Origin: Clostridia bacterium
Lineage (GTDB): Bacteria > Bacillota > Clostridia > Lachnospirales > Lachnospiraceae
DNA: 64,000 bases
NCBI GenBank assembly: GCA_009929615.1
Contig: SAAB01000008.1
Coordinates: 21,988 to 85,987, forward strand
Direction: 5' to 3'
Part shown: positions 42,659-52,020 of the stretch, piece by piece
Layout of the letters: each line of letters starts with the position of its first letter
Position numbering within the stretch: position 1 is the stretch's first letter
Made by a program: the position numbers and the translations under genes
Notes under the pieces: generated by a model
What the model was told of the DNA's origin: nothing
The model's input: the letters and a program-made list of their open reading frames with translations, nothing else
The model's database searches: none

Positions 42659-43807
42659 TTATCCTCTCCGCCGCGCCTTGGAAACTGCCAACGTGATACA
42701 CACCAAAGCTATTGAAAATATGAACTGAATACCTATAGCCTGAAATATTTCGGTTTGAATAGCACCGGAAGGTGTGCCTGCATCTAAAATCAGTTCATTC
42801 GCCCGTTCATACCAATATACCGGTAAAAACATTGAAACTATTGTCACCGTTTTATTCATATAACTCAATGGTACAAATACCCCGCAAAGGAAACACATGC
42901 CTAAAGAAAGCGTATTAACAATACCACTCAGCGTATTGGCATTTTTTGACAGAATACCTACTAAATAAGAAACTGAAAGAGCAACCAGCAGCACCATCAG
43001 TGTGTTCAATAGAAGGTATGGCAGACCCCCATTTCCTATCAGTTCCTTTTGATAGAAAATCACTGCACCACCAATACTGAAAATCCAGAGAGCCAATGCA
43101 ACTGTTCCTGCCGCCAACAGTCCTTCCAGGTTCTGCCTGCGGACAGATATAGCCGATGCCTGCATTCTTTTTGGCAAATCCCCTTTTCGAAAAGCGGCAA
43201 GCATATTTCCCATAACATAGCAGAGTACAGATAAAAACAGAAATGGTATATACCGGAAATAAAAGCCAAAACCAGGCATTTCTCCCGTTGTTCCTGAATG
43301 GTCCAGCATATTAACTTCAGCCCTTTTCATCTCGGCTGCATTTCGGGACGCCTCTGTTTCTGAAAAACCGGCGGCATAATAAGTACGGACATTATTAAGA
43401 TAACTATTAATCTGCTGGTCCACATAAAAGGAGGTGTAAGCACCCGGCACTTTGGTTACCGGCAGTTTTTCACCGCCAACGATACAATTTTCAAAAAAGC
43501 CTTTTGGAATATGAATAATATATTCCACATTTCTATAGAAAAGATTTTCCTGAAGAACTTCAGGGTTATTTTCCATCATTGTTATTTCATGAAATTTTGA
43601 CAGATAGGTTCTGAGCCCATCGGCCAAAGCCCCGCCATCTTCATCCACCAGTGCAATCTTTACACTTTCAGCCTCATAGCTGCTATAATTTTCCCCCTTT
43701 GCTGCCCCCTGAAACATGATGGTAACACTCAGGAAGATAACCAAATACAGAAGGATTAATGCCTTATTCTGTTTTACAATTTTCAAATAACCTTTATATA
43801 CTGTCAT
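42659..43807 (-). CDS. ABC-2 type exporter permease
   Basis: 382 residues. N-terminal helix (about 16-32), a large extracytoplasmic domain to about residue 175, then five helices, the layout of ABC-2/YhgE-type permeases. VKIALVDEDGGALADGLRTY is the typical start of the outer domain. It overlaps the preceding permease by 14 bases; the two form a heterodimer driven by the ATPase encoded at 44930-45859. Substrate unknown; peptides or antimicrobials are common for such systems with two-component control. Confidence 0.85.
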   Translation of the reverse strand: MTVYKGYLKIVKQNKALILLYLVIFLSVTIMFQGAAKGENYSSYEAESVKIALVDEDGGALADGLRTYLSKFHEITMMENNPEVLQENLFYRNVEYIIHIPKGFFENCIVGGEKLPVTKVPGAYTSFYVDQQINSYLNNVRTYYAAGFSETEASRNAAEMKRAEVNMLDHSGTTGEMPGFGFYFRYIPFLFLSVLCYVMGNMLAAFRKGDLPKRMQASAISVRRQNLEGLLAAGTVALALWIFSIGGAVIFYQKELIGNGGLPYLLLNTLMVLLVALSVSYLVGILSKNANTLSGIVNTLSLGMCFLCGVFVPLSYMNKTVTIVSMFLPVYWYERANELILDAGTPSGAIQTEIFQAIGIQFIFSIALVCITLAVSKARRRG

Positions 43808-44918
43808 AACGTTCCCTCCTGATTAGACAAAATGAGGCACCAATCAGCACAATGCACATCCCTGCAAGAGTAACCAGATTACGCATGTATCGATTCGGGT
43901 CATCATAAACATTAATACAGTAAAATGCATCTGAAATCAACGATGCCGGGTTAATCCGGTTAATAAAGGGTGCATGCTGCTCAACAACATCCTTCATGGT
44001 ATTGCTCATAAGCCCTGCGAGAAAACTGCTTATCATAGATACACCCAAAAGAATTGCAATCTTGATGCCTTCGCTCATTTTTCCAATGCTTCCAATAAAA
44101 ATTCCCATGGAAACCCCAATAATACAGCCCATCAGAGATACGAGAAGCATTGGGCCCAACTGCCCCTGGAAATCCAGATGAAGGACATATCTCAAGTATA
44201 CAAGTAAAATCAGGACATTTAAGAAGTGCATCACAAAGGATGAAAGCATCTCTGATAAAATCAATTTTAATTTATGCGTTGGCGTAATACACCGTCGTGC
44301 TGCCAGCGCTGTTAAATTTGCCTGCAGTGTTATGGCTGCGCCAAATCCAATGAAAGAACCATAGAGACATGCCATAGCAATCAGTGCATAGAAAAACTGT
44401 GCCGTTCCATCTGTCGTTTTGCCTCCCAGTGATACCTGCTCCACGAACTCTTCATATTCGCCCATTTGAGCAACGGCTGCTTCCATGCCCTCCGGATGGG
44501 AAGACATTACCTGTTCCAGAGTATATTTTCCGTTTTCATAGCTTTCAAGCAGGGACTGTAAAATACTTTCGGAAATTCCACTGCTGCCTACGCTTAATGA
44601 CAGCGTATCACCAACGTAATAGATACCTGATACTTCTTTATTATCTAAAGCTTCAAGGGCTTCCGTATCCGTCATCTCAATGATATCAATAAGTTTATCA
44701 TCGGCTTCTTTCATACTTTTCAAAAATTCTGTAAAAGTCTCATTCCCGCCATCCGTTTCAACCACAGCCACCGGAACCGTTTCAAAATCTGCTTCCTCCA
44801 TATTTCCAAAAGAAAAATAAAATAATGTTCCCAGAAGCAACGGAAAAACAAGAGGCCAGAAGAGAGTATTGAAATTTCTTACTTTAATAAGAATATTATA
44901 CTTTATTAATCGAAACAT
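43794..44918 (-). CDS. ABC-2 type exporter permease
   Basis: 374 residues with the same layout as its neighbour: one N-terminal helix, an extracytoplasmic region (VPVAVVETDGGNETFTEFLK near residue 45), then helices from about 175 to the C-terminus. It starts 11 bases after the ATPase gene. Second half of the exporter membrane pair. Confidence 0.85.
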   Translation of the reverse strand: MFRLIKYNILIKVRNFNTLFWPLVFPLLLGTLFYFSFGNMEEADFETVPVAVVETDGGNETFTEFLKSMKEADDKLIDIIEMTDTEALEALDNKEVSGIYYVGDTLSLSVGSSGISESILQSLLESYENGKYTLEQVMSSHPEGMEAAVAQMGEYEEFVEQVSLGGKTTDGTAQFFYALIAMACLYGSFIGFGAAITLQANLTALAARRCITPTHKLKLILSEMLSSFVMHFLNVLILLVYLRYVLHLDFQGQLGPMLLVSLMGCIIGVSMGIFIGSIGKMSEGIKIAILLGVSMISSFLAGLMSNTMKDVVEQHAPFINRINPASLISDAFYCINVYDDPNRYMRNLVTLAGMCIVLIGASFCLIRRERYDSI

Positions 44919-44929
44919 AAGTTTCCCTC

Positions 44930-45859
44930 CTAATCTCTCAGTTCTTTTCCTGTAAGTTCCAAAAATACATCATTTAAAGTCGGCAGCTCAGAAAATACTC
45001 TGCCAAAGCCAATTTCCTGTTCCTGAAGGTAATTTAAAATACGAATCAGATTATGTTTTGCACCTGTACAACGTACAGTTAAAACCTGTTCTTCGTACCG
45101 GACCTCAAAAACATGGGCTAGCCCCCGTATATCTTCCACTTGATTTTTTTCAAGAGCCACGGCTTCTACCGTCACCGTTTCTCCCGTCTTAATCATATTT
45201 TTAAGTTCTTCCTTGGTTCCACTGGCGATACAGGTCCCGTGGTCTAAAATAGCAATCCGACTGCAAATCTGTTCGATTTCTTCCATGTAATGAGAGGTAT
45301 AAATAATCGTAGAGCCCTGCTCGTTTAACTTTTTAATGCCTTCCAGAATCTTGTTTCTACTTTGTGGATCTACGGCAACTGTCGGTTCATCCATAATAAT
45401 AAGTCTTGGTTTATGAGCAATACCACAGGCAATATTTAACCGTCGGAGCAGACCACCGGACAATTTTTTCGGCCGAGTATTCCTGAACTCCTCAAGACCT
45501 ACGAACCGGATTGCCTCTTCTACAAGTTCCTTTCTTCGGCTCTTGTCTTTTACATACAGGCCACAGAAATAATCAATATTTTCATAGACTGCCAACTCTT
45601 CAAATACAGCAACATTCTGCAGGACAATACCTATCTGCTGTTTCACCCCATAATTATCAGGACTCATTTCCTCACCAAAAATACGGATTGTTCCTTTATC
45701 ATATTTCAACAATGCCAGCATACAGTTAATAGCTGTTGTTTTTCCTGAACCGTTCGGTCCGAGCAGTCCGAAAATTTCCCCTTCTTTAATATTCAGATTC
45801 AGATGGTCTAATGCCACTAGCTCCCCATATCGTTTCACAAGATTTTCTATTTGAATCAT
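44930..45859 (-). CDS. ABC-2 exporter ATP-binding protein
   Basis: 309 residues. Walker A GPNGSGKT (about residue 36), signature LSGGLLRRLNIA, Walker B LIIMDEPTVAVD, His-switch TSHYMEEIE, and a C-terminal domain of about 85 residues as in drug/bacitracin-type exporters. First gene of the three-gene exporter operon, divergent from the sensor kinase gene. Confidence 0.93.
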   Translation of the reverse strand: MIQIENLVKRYGELVALDHLNLNIKEGEIFGLLGPNGSGKTTAINCMLALLKYDKGTIRIFGEEMSPDNYGVKQQIGIVLQNVAVFEELAVYENIDYFCGLYVKDKSRRKELVEEAIRFVGLEEFRNTRPKKLSGGLLRRLNIACGIAHKPRLIIMDEPTVAVDPQSRNKILEGIKKLNEQGSTIIYTSHYMEEIEQICSRIAILDHGTCIASGTKEELKNMIKTGETVTVEAVALEKNQVEDIRGLAHVFEVRYEEQVLTVRCTGAKHNLIRILNYLQEQEIGFGRVFSELPTLNDVFLELTGKELRD

Positions 45860-45888
45860 AGGTCATCCCCCTTTTCTATTCTGATTAC

Positions 45889-45917
45889 AGTATAACGAAT
45901 TTACAATACTTACTAAA
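45889..45917 (-). promoter_or_regulatory. weak promoter of the ABC-2 operon
   Basis: On the minus strand: TTTAGT (45912-45917), 17 bases, TATACT (45889-45894). The poor -35 box fits a gene needing an activator. Confidence 0.4.
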
Positions 45918-45926
45918 GTGTCCTCC

Positions 45927-45945
45927 GTCATGATTTCCTCATGAC
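45927..45945. promoter_or_regulatory. inverted repeat, candidate response-regulator site
   Basis: GTCATGA (45927-45933) and TCATGAC (45939-45945) are perfect 7-base arms around TTTCC, 9 bases upstream of the exporter -35 box and between divergent operons. Its position suits binding by the LuxR-type regulator encoded next door. Confidence 0.5.
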
Positions 45946-46035
45946 AAATGTCACAATCTTCGCATTTCCCTTTACCTTCGGCCATATTTTATACTATAAT
46001 TGACCTAAATCATACAAAGGAGGCGATGAGGACTT

Positions 46036-47109
46036 ATGCGATATTTTCAAGATACCGGGCTGTTACTTTTATACTGTCTGTTTTCCATTTTATATACCCC
46101 GATTAACTTAGTCTTTATTCTGGCTTTTTTGTGTGCTACAATTTTGTGCTGCAGTGGATTTTTTATAGATTCCAAACATATAAAATGTCTGCTCTGTTTT
46201 TTATATCTGGCAGCGGCTCTTGTGCTTCCGGCCTTCTTTTTCTTTTTCCCGGTTCCTGTTTATATCCTCTTTCGGGAAGCTATCGTACCGGGAGCCCTTT
46301 TAGGAATTCTTTTTTTCCTATATCATTTTTGTGTTCCTCCATCGGCAGAAGCCGCTCCTGCGCTTTTTGGAGGCTTTGCTCTGCTTCTGGCCTTTTTCCT
46401 TCAGTTTTATACCCGCCGGGATGAAGAGCTGGAAAAAAAATTCAAACGTACCCGGGACGACAGTCGTGAACTCAACCTTCTCCTCAGTGAAAAAAACAAA
46501 GACCTGATGGAAAAGCAGGATTATGAAATATATACTGCAACCTTGAAAGAACGTAACCGCATTGCCCGTGAAATTCACGATAATGTAGGCCATGTTCTCT
46601 CCCGTTCCATACTTATGGTCGGAGCACTAAAGGCTGTAAATAAAGAAGCAGGCCTGACACCAATGATTGAAAATCTGGATATATCCCTGAACTCTGCCAT
46701 GGACAGTATTCGAAACAGCGTCCATGATCTTCATGATGATTCGGTAAATCTGGAAGATGTGGTCCATGGCTTAGTCAATGACTTTAGCTTCTGCCCGGTA
46801 GACCTTCTCTACGATATGAGTCACATGGTTCCCCGGGAAATAAAATATTGTTTTATAAGCATTACCAAAGAAGGTCTGGCAAATATTATGAAACATAGTC
46901 ATGCCACCCGGGTTCATATTCTTATGCGCGAGCACCCGGCTCTTTATCAGCTGTGTATTGAAGATAACGGACCTGCTATAGAAGCTATGGATTCCAGCCA
47001 TGGTATCGGCCTTTTAAATATGCGTGAACGGATTGCGGCACTGAAGGGAACTATGCAGGTTGCTACAGATAATGGATTTAAGATTTTTATCACGATACCG
47101 AAGGAGTAG
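46036..47109 (+). CDS. sensor histidine kinase (NarL-partner type)
   Basis: 357 residues. About four to five membrane helices in residues 1-125 with almost no outer domain (an intramembrane-sensing layout), a coiled linker (RRDEELEKKFKRTRDD), then HisKA_3 with the phospho-His in NRIAREIHDNVGHVLSRS (about residue 182) and a C-terminal ATPase domain with EDNGPAIEA and GIGLLNMRERI. GGAGG lies 12 bases upstream. Partner of the response regulator that starts 6 bases downstream; likely senses envelope stress or the exporter substrate. Confidence 0.92.
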   Translation: MRYFQDTGLLLLYCLFSILYTPINLVFILAFLCATILCCSGFFIDSKHIKCLLCFLYLAAALVLPAFFFFFPVPVYILFREAIVPGALLGILFFLYHFCVPPSAEAAPALFGGFALLLAFFLQFYTRRDEELEKKFKRTRDDSRELNLLLSEKNKDLMEKQDYEIYTATLKERNRIAREIHDNVGHVLSRSILMVGALKAVNKEAGLTPMIENLDISLNSAMDSIRNSVHDLHDDSVNLEDVVHGLVNDFSFCPVDLLYDMSHMVPREIKYCFISITKEGLANIMKHSHATRVHILMREHPALYQLCIEDNGPAIEAMDSSHGIGLLNMRERIAALKGTMQVATDNGFKIFITIPKE

Positions 47110-47115
47110 AGATAA

Positions 47116-47736
47116 ATGAATATTATAATTGTAGATGATGACCGGCTGGTTTCCGGTGCTTTAAAAACCATTTTAGATATTCACGAAGAAATAACGGTTT
47201 TAGCTGTTGGGGAAGATGGCAGAGATGCCATTGAATTATATAACAGATATCAGCCTGATGTGCTTCTTATGGATATCCGCATGAAAGAAATGGACGGCCT
47301 CGAAGCCGCCTCCAATATATTAAAAGATTTTCCCGATGCCAGGATTCTTCTTCTCACCACCTTTTCTGATGATGCGTACATAGTAAAAGCCCTCCGGCTT
47401 GGAGCCAAGGGCTATTTGTTGAAACAGGACTATGACAGTATCCTCCCTGCTCTTCAGGCAGTGAATTCAGGTCAGACTGTTTTTGGCCGGGAAATCATCT
47501 CGAAAATTCCAAAGCTGATTCAGCAGTCTGAAGGCTATGATTATGCTGCTCACGATATCAATCCCCGGGAACTGGAAATTATCCGCCTCATTGCTGATGG
47601 TCTGAGTAACCGGGAAATTGCCTCTGAATTATTTTTAAGCGATGGTACTGTCCGAAATTATCTGAGTTCTATTCTGGATAAACTCAATCTCCGGGACCGT
47701 ACCCAGGTTGCTGTTTTCTATTATCAACATCGTTAG
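47116..47736 (+). CDS. response regulator, NarL/LuxR type
   Basis: 206 residues. Receiver domain 1-120 with acidic pocket VDDDR, phospho-Asp in DVLLMDIRMKEMDG (about residue 53) and Lys in GAKGYLLKQD; LuxR helix-turn-helix in LSNREIASELFLSDGTVRNY. Cytosolic DNA-binding protein, probable activator of the divergent ABC-2 exporter through the 19-base inverted repeat between the operons. Confidence 0.94.
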   Translation: MNIIIVDDDRLVSGALKTILDIHEEITVLAVGEDGRDAIELYNRYQPDVLLMDIRMKEMDGLEAASNILKDFPDARILLLTTFSDDAYIVKALRLGAKGYLLKQDYDSILPALQAVNSGQTVFGREIISKIPKLIQQSEGYDYAAHDINPRELEIIRLIADGLSNREIASELFLSDGTVRNYLSSILDKLNLRDRTQVAVFYYQHR

Positions 47737-47740
47737 ACAC

Positions 47741-48238
47741 CTAAAGGGTTTCTACCGTAATATGATTCTGCTTAAAAAACTGACGGACCGTATCATCCCA
47801 GCACTGTTCAAGGGTTTTATCCATAACAAAAGTTTTATAGGAAAGCCCCGATGTGCATGTAACCTTCTGATGTTCATAGGTAATATTCATAAAAAGGCCG
47901 CCGATATCTTCTTCACGAACCGGTGGCTTATTTTTTTCTAAAAGCCACTGGGTATTCTCCTTTGAAAGCTGAAATACCAGTTTAAACCGGACCGGAAGTT
48001 TGTGACCTTTGATGAGCTGAAAAGCAAAAGGTTTAACTTCAGACCAGAGGCAAAGCTCCCGTCCACCGAAAGCTTCCCATTCTTCGGAATCGAAATAAGG
48101 GCGGTTTAATAAACCGCCCAAATGAAATTCCGTAAAGGTCTGTATCTCTCCATCACACAAATAAAACTTATCAAACATTGTTCCGGTGAGAATACCGGCC
48201 ATGAAGTTTTTAATATCCAAAATGGATAATCCTATCAT
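47741..48238 (-). CDS. DUF5721-like conserved protein
   Basis: 165 residues, soluble, no signal peptide. MFDKFYLCDGEIQTFTEFHL and KLPVRFKLVFQLSKENTQWL resemble a Firmicutes family of unknown function (DUF5721). No catalytic motif is recognised. It is co-directional with purB and lies 26 bases downstream of it, so it may be a distal member of the purine operon. Its 3' end nearly touches the convergent response regulator gene. Confidence 0.55.
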   Translation of the reverse strand: MIGLSILDIKNFMAGILTGTMFDKFYLCDGEIQTFTEFHLGGLLNRPYFDSEEWEAFGGRELCLWSEVKPFAFQLIKGHKLPVRFKLVFQLSKENTQWLLEKNKPPVREEDIGGLFMNITYEHQKVTCTSGLSYKTFVMDKTLEQCWDDTVRQFFKQNHITVETL

Positions 48239-48264
48239 GACTCAACACTCCGATTATATATAAA

Positions 48265-49695
48265 TTATACGTTAATCTCCGCTGTCATACCAAGACTTTC
48301 TTTATTCGCTTCAAGAATCGGGCGAATCACTTCGTCAAGGAATTCGGATACCTGTTCCGGTGCACGGCCCACAAAGTTTTTCGGATTCATAATGGATTTT
48401 AATTCTTCCATTGTTGTTCCAAAAGCAGGGTCAGCTGCAATACGTTCCAGTAAATCGTTTGGCTTGCCTTCTACTTTAACCATGCGTCCTGCTTCCATGG
48501 AATGTTCACGAATTCTTTCATGAAGTTCCTGACGGTCCCCTCCACGTTTTACAGCATCCATCATAATGTTCTCTGTTGCCATAAATGGAAGTTCGCTCAT
48601 AAGACGCTGCTCGATAACCTTTGGATAAACAACCAGGCCGTCAACGACATTCAGGTATAAATCTAAAACACCATCTATCGCAAGAAAAGCTTCCGGCACA
48701 CTGAGACGTTTATTGGCGGAATCATCCAGTGTTCTTTCAAACCACTGAGTTGCTGCTGTAATCGCAGGATTCAGCACATCAATCATAACATATCTGGACA
48801 GGGATGCAATACGCTCACTTCGCATCGGGTTACGTTTATAAGCCATTGCCGAAGAACCAATCTGGCTCTTTTCAAAAGGCTCTTCAATCTCTTTCAGATG
48901 CTGAAGAAGACGGATATCATTTGAAAATTTATGAGCACTCTGTGCAATGCCTGCAACCACATTCAATACACGGGTGTCTAATTTTCTGGAATAGGTCTGG
49001 CCGGATACCGGATAGCATGTATCAAAGCCCATCTTTTTAGCAATACGTCTGTCGGCTTCTTTACATTTCTCATGGTCTCCATCAAAGAGTTCCAAGAAAC
49101 TTGCCTGGGTTCCTGTTGTTCCTTTAGAACCAAGAAGCTTTAACTGGGAAATGATGTAGTTCACATCATCCAGGTCCATAACCAGTTCGTTAAGCCAGAG
49201 GCTTGCACGCTTTCCAACAGTTGTTGGCTGAGCCGGCTGGAAATGGGTAAATGCCAGAGTTGGCATATCTTTATAGGTATCTGCAAATTTTGCAAGCTCA
49301 TCAATAACATTGATTAATTTCTTACGAACGAGATAAAGAGCTTCCCGCATAATGATAACATCTGTATTATCACCTACATAACAGGAGGTTGCTCCCAGAT
49401 GAATAATTCCTTTGGCTGATGGGCACTGCTGTCCATAAGCATAAACATGAGACATAACATCATGGCGCACTTCTTTTTCTCTGGCTTTTGCCACATCGTA
49501 ATTTATATCATCCTTTGCTGCCTTAAGTTCTGCAATCTGTTCTGCACTAATCGGCAGTCCCAGTTCTGATTCTGTTTCAGCAAGGGCAATCCACAGTCTT
49601 CTCCATGTTTTGAATTTCATATCCGGAGAAAAAATATACTGCATCTCCTTGCTGGCATATCTTTCAGATAAAGGGCTCTGGTATTTATCATTCAT
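48265..49695 (-). CDS. purB: adenylosuccinate lyase
   Basis: 476 residues. The fumarase/aspartase superfamily signature SSAMAYKRNPMRSERI (about residue 280) and the N-terminal SERYASKEMQYIFSPDMK are typical. It cleaves SAICAR and adenylosuccinate, releasing fumarate. It follows purF by 21 bases. Confidence 0.95.
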   Translation of the reverse strand: MNDKYQSPLSERYASKEMQYIFSPDMKFKTWRRLWIALAETESELGLPISAEQIAELKAAKDDINYDVAKAREKEVRHDVMSHVYAYGQQCPSAKGIIHLGATSCYVGDNTDVIIMREALYLVRKKLINVIDELAKFADTYKDMPTLAFTHFQPAQPTTVGKRASLWLNELVMDLDDVNYIISQLKLLGSKGTTGTQASFLELFDGDHEKCKEADRRIAKKMGFDTCYPVSGQTYSRKLDTRVLNVVAGIAQSAHKFSNDIRLLQHLKEIEEPFEKSQIGSSAMAYKRNPMRSERIASLSRYVMIDVLNPAITAATQWFERTLDDSANKRLSVPEAFLAIDGVLDLYLNVVDGLVVYPKVIEQRLMSELPFMATENIMMDAVKRGGDRQELHERIREHSMEAGRMVKVEGKPNDLLERIAADPAFGTTMEELKSIMNPKNFVGRAPEQVSEFLDEVIRPILEANKESLGMTAEINV

Positions 49696-49716
49696 ATTCG
49701 GTATCCTCCTAATATT

Positions 49717-51138
49717 TTAAAACTCCATGTCACCGCGGATATCACGGGTCGGTGGTGCAATCGGATAATCGCCATTAAAGCATGCCTGACAGTAAGTTAA
49801 ACCATCAACCATCTCACTCATTCGCTCTAAATCCAGATAACCAAGGGAATCTGCACCCATAAGCTCACCAATCTCTTTCACTGTATGGTGATTGGCAATC
49901 AACTGGTCACTGGTTGGAATATCTGTTCCAAAGTAACAAGGGAACTTAAACGGCGGAGAACTGATGCGCACATGAACTTCTGTAGCTCCTGCATTTTTCA
50001 GCATCTGAACAATATTCCCACTGGTTGTACCCCTAACAATGGAATCATCAATCATAATAATTCGTTTGCCTTTAACAGCATCTTTTAAAACATTCAGTTT
50101 AATCTTAACGCTCTGTTCGCGAAGACTTTGTTTTGGTTTGATGAAGGTACGGCCAACGTAATTATTCTTTACAAAAGCACGACCATATGGAATGCCTGAT
50201 TCCAGGGCATAACCCATAGCTGCATCATTTCCTGATTCAGGTACACCTACAACCAAATCTGCTTCCACCGGATGACTCTGAGCGAGAATTCTTCCTGCCA
50301 TAATGCGGGAATTAAAAACGCTGACACCATCGATAACACTGTCGGGACGAGCAAAATAAATATATTCAAAAATACAGCGGGATGATTTTTCTGTGCAGTA
50401 TTTGCGATTAGAAGTAAGACCTTCTTCGTTAATAACAACAATTTCTCCCGGCTCTACATCACGGACAAATTCCGCACCTACCGTATCTAATGCACAGGTC
50501 TCTGAAGCGACAACCCATGTATCTCCCTGTTTTCCGATACACAGCGGTTTGAAACCATATGGGTCTCTGGCTGCAATAATCTTTCTCGGACTCATAACCA
50601 GCAGGGAATAGGCACCTTTGATATGTCCCATAGCTTTCTCAACAGCCACTTCAACAGACGGGCTGGTGACACGCTCTTTAGCAACAAGGTAAGCAATAAC
50701 CTCGGAATCGATTGTTGTCTGGAAAATAGCACCGTTCTTTTCTAATTCTTCTCTCAGGTCTACGGCATTTACAAGATTACCATTATGAGCAATCGCAAGC
50801 TGTCCTTTGACATACTTTGTTACCAATGGCTGGGCATTAGCACGGACACTTCCTCCTGCTGTCGAATAGCGGACATGGCCAATGGCAATATCTCCATGAA
50901 CCTTATCCAGATTCTCCGGTGTAAATACTTCATTGACCAGACCCATATCCTTATAATAACGGATGTCTCGGTTCTCACTAACGGCAATACCGCAGCTCTC
51001 CTGGCCTCGATGCTGGAGGGAAAATAAACCATAATATACCCATGAAGCAATATCTTCACCCTTTGTATTATAGGCTCCAAAGACACCGCATTCTTCATGG
51101 ATTTCTTCTTTGATTTGATACGCTTCTTTCATATTCAT
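49717..51138 (-). CDS. purF: amidophosphoribosyltransferase, Fe-S type
   Basis: 473 residues if it starts at ATG 51136-51138, directly after the purC stop; an in-frame ATG at 51174 would overlap purC by 32 bases, and ATG 51132 is also possible. The glutaminase Cys is in EECGVFGAY, preceded by a short propeptide as in B. subtilis PurF; PRPP loop IIMIDDSIVRGTTSGN; cysteines in FPCYFGTDIP and LTYCQACFNGDYP are placed to bind a [4Fe-4S] cluster. First step of purine synthesis. Confidence 0.94.
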   Translation of the reverse strand: MNMKEAYQIKEEIHEECGVFGAYNTKGEDIASWVYYGLFSLQHRGQESCGIAVSENRDIRYYKDMGLVNEVFTPENLDKVHGDIAIGHVRYSTAGGSVRANAQPLVTKYVKGQLAIAHNGNLVNAVDLREELEKNGAIFQTTIDSEVIAYLVAKERVTSPSVEVAVEKAMGHIKGAYSLLVMSPRKIIAARDPYGFKPLCIGKQGDTWVVASETCALDTVGAEFVRDVEPGEIVVINEEGLTSNRKYCTEKSSRCIFEYIYFARPDSVIDGVSVFNSRIMAGRILAQSHPVEADLVVGVPESGNDAAMGYALESGIPYGRAFVKNNYVGRTFIKPKQSLREQSVKIKLNVLKDAVKGKRIIMIDDSIVRGTTSGNIVQMLKNAGATEVHVRISSPPFKFPCYFGTDIPTSDQLIANHHTVKEIGELMGADSLGYLDLERMSEMVDGLTYCQACFNGDYPIAPPTRDIRGDMEF

Positions 51139-51142
51139 CCTA

Positions 51143-51847
51143 TTATAATCCCAATCTTCTGAAAATTTCTTCATATGCTTCTTCTACACGTCCTAAATCT
51201 CTTCTAAAACGGTCTTTATCTAATTTCTCATGGGTTGTTGAATCCCAAAAACGACATGTATCCGGTGAAATCTCATCTGCAAGAATAATCTCACCTTTGT
51301 AACGGCCAAATTCTACTTTGAAATCAATTAAATCAATGTTCTTTTCAGCAAAGTAAGCAACAAGAATCTCGTTGATTTTAAATACAAGTTCTGTAATACG
51401 GTCAATTTCTTCCCGTGTTGCTGCTCCGATAGCAATTGCATAGTAATCATTAATCATTGGATCGCCCAATGCATCATTCTTATAGCTGAATTCCAGTGTT
51501 GGTGCGAGAAGACGGAAACCTTCTTCAATACCAAGTTTCTTTGAGAAACTTCCTGCGGCTACATTACGTACAATAACTTCTAATGGAACAATTTCAACTT
51601 TTTTAACAGCTGTTTCACGATCACTGAGTTCTTCTACTAAATGTGTTGGGATGCCTTTTTCTTCAAGCATCTTAAAAATATGGTTGGTCATCCGATTGTT
51701 TACAACACCTTTACCGACGATTGTTCCTTTTTTTTCGCCGTTAAATGCTGTTGCATCATCTTTATAGTCCACAATCAATACATCTTCTACATCGGTCGTA
51801 TAAACTTTTTTAGCTTTGCCTTCGTACAACATTTCTAATTTTTTCAT
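51143..51847 (-). CDS. purC: SAICAR synthase
   Basis: 234 residues from ATG 51845-51847 (AGAGG 10 bases upstream; an in-frame ATG at 51871 is possible). [33 protein letters not shown] and [11 protein letters not shown] are PurC motifs. First gene of the purC-purF-purB unit, with a promoter and two hairpins upstream. Confidence 0.94.
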   Translation of the reverse strand: MKKLEMLYEGKAKKVYTTDVEDVLIVDYKDDATAFNGEKKGTIVGKGVVNNRMTNHIFKMLEEKGIPTHLVEELSDRETAVKKVEIVPLEVIVRNVAAGSFSKKLGIEEGFRLLAPTLEFSYKNDALGDPMINDYYAIAIGAATREEIDRITELVFKINEILVAYFAEKNIDLIDFKVEFGRYKGEIILADEISPDTCRFWDSTTHEKLDKDRFRRDLGRVEEAYEEIFRRLGL

Positions 51848-51897
51848 TTGAACTTGACCTCTTCTTTCCATATATTCCTTATTATTTATTAGTTATC

Positions 51898-51935
51898 CTT
51901 ATGAACACTCATAAGTGCCTCTCTCCAGAGGACAC
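51898..51935 (-). promoter_or_regulatory. two adjacent hairpins in the purC leader
   Basis: On the minus strand, first GTGTCCTCT/AGAGGCAC around GGAG (51935-51915), then CTTATGA/TCATAAG around GTGT (51915-51898). No T-run follows. No purine riboswitch core was recognised, so function is open. Confidence 0.4.
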
Positions 51936-51948
51936 TATACCCGCCCTT

Positions 51949-51977
51949 ATTCTATCGCAATCCTTTTCTTAAATCAA
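51949..51977 (-). promoter_or_regulatory. promoter of the purC operon
   Basis: On the minus strand: TTGATT (51972-51977), 17 bases, TAGAAT (51949-51954). Confidence 0.5.
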
Positions 51978-52020
51978 TAGATTCCCTATTAAAAATACTT
52001 ATTAAAAAAATTTTTTCCAC

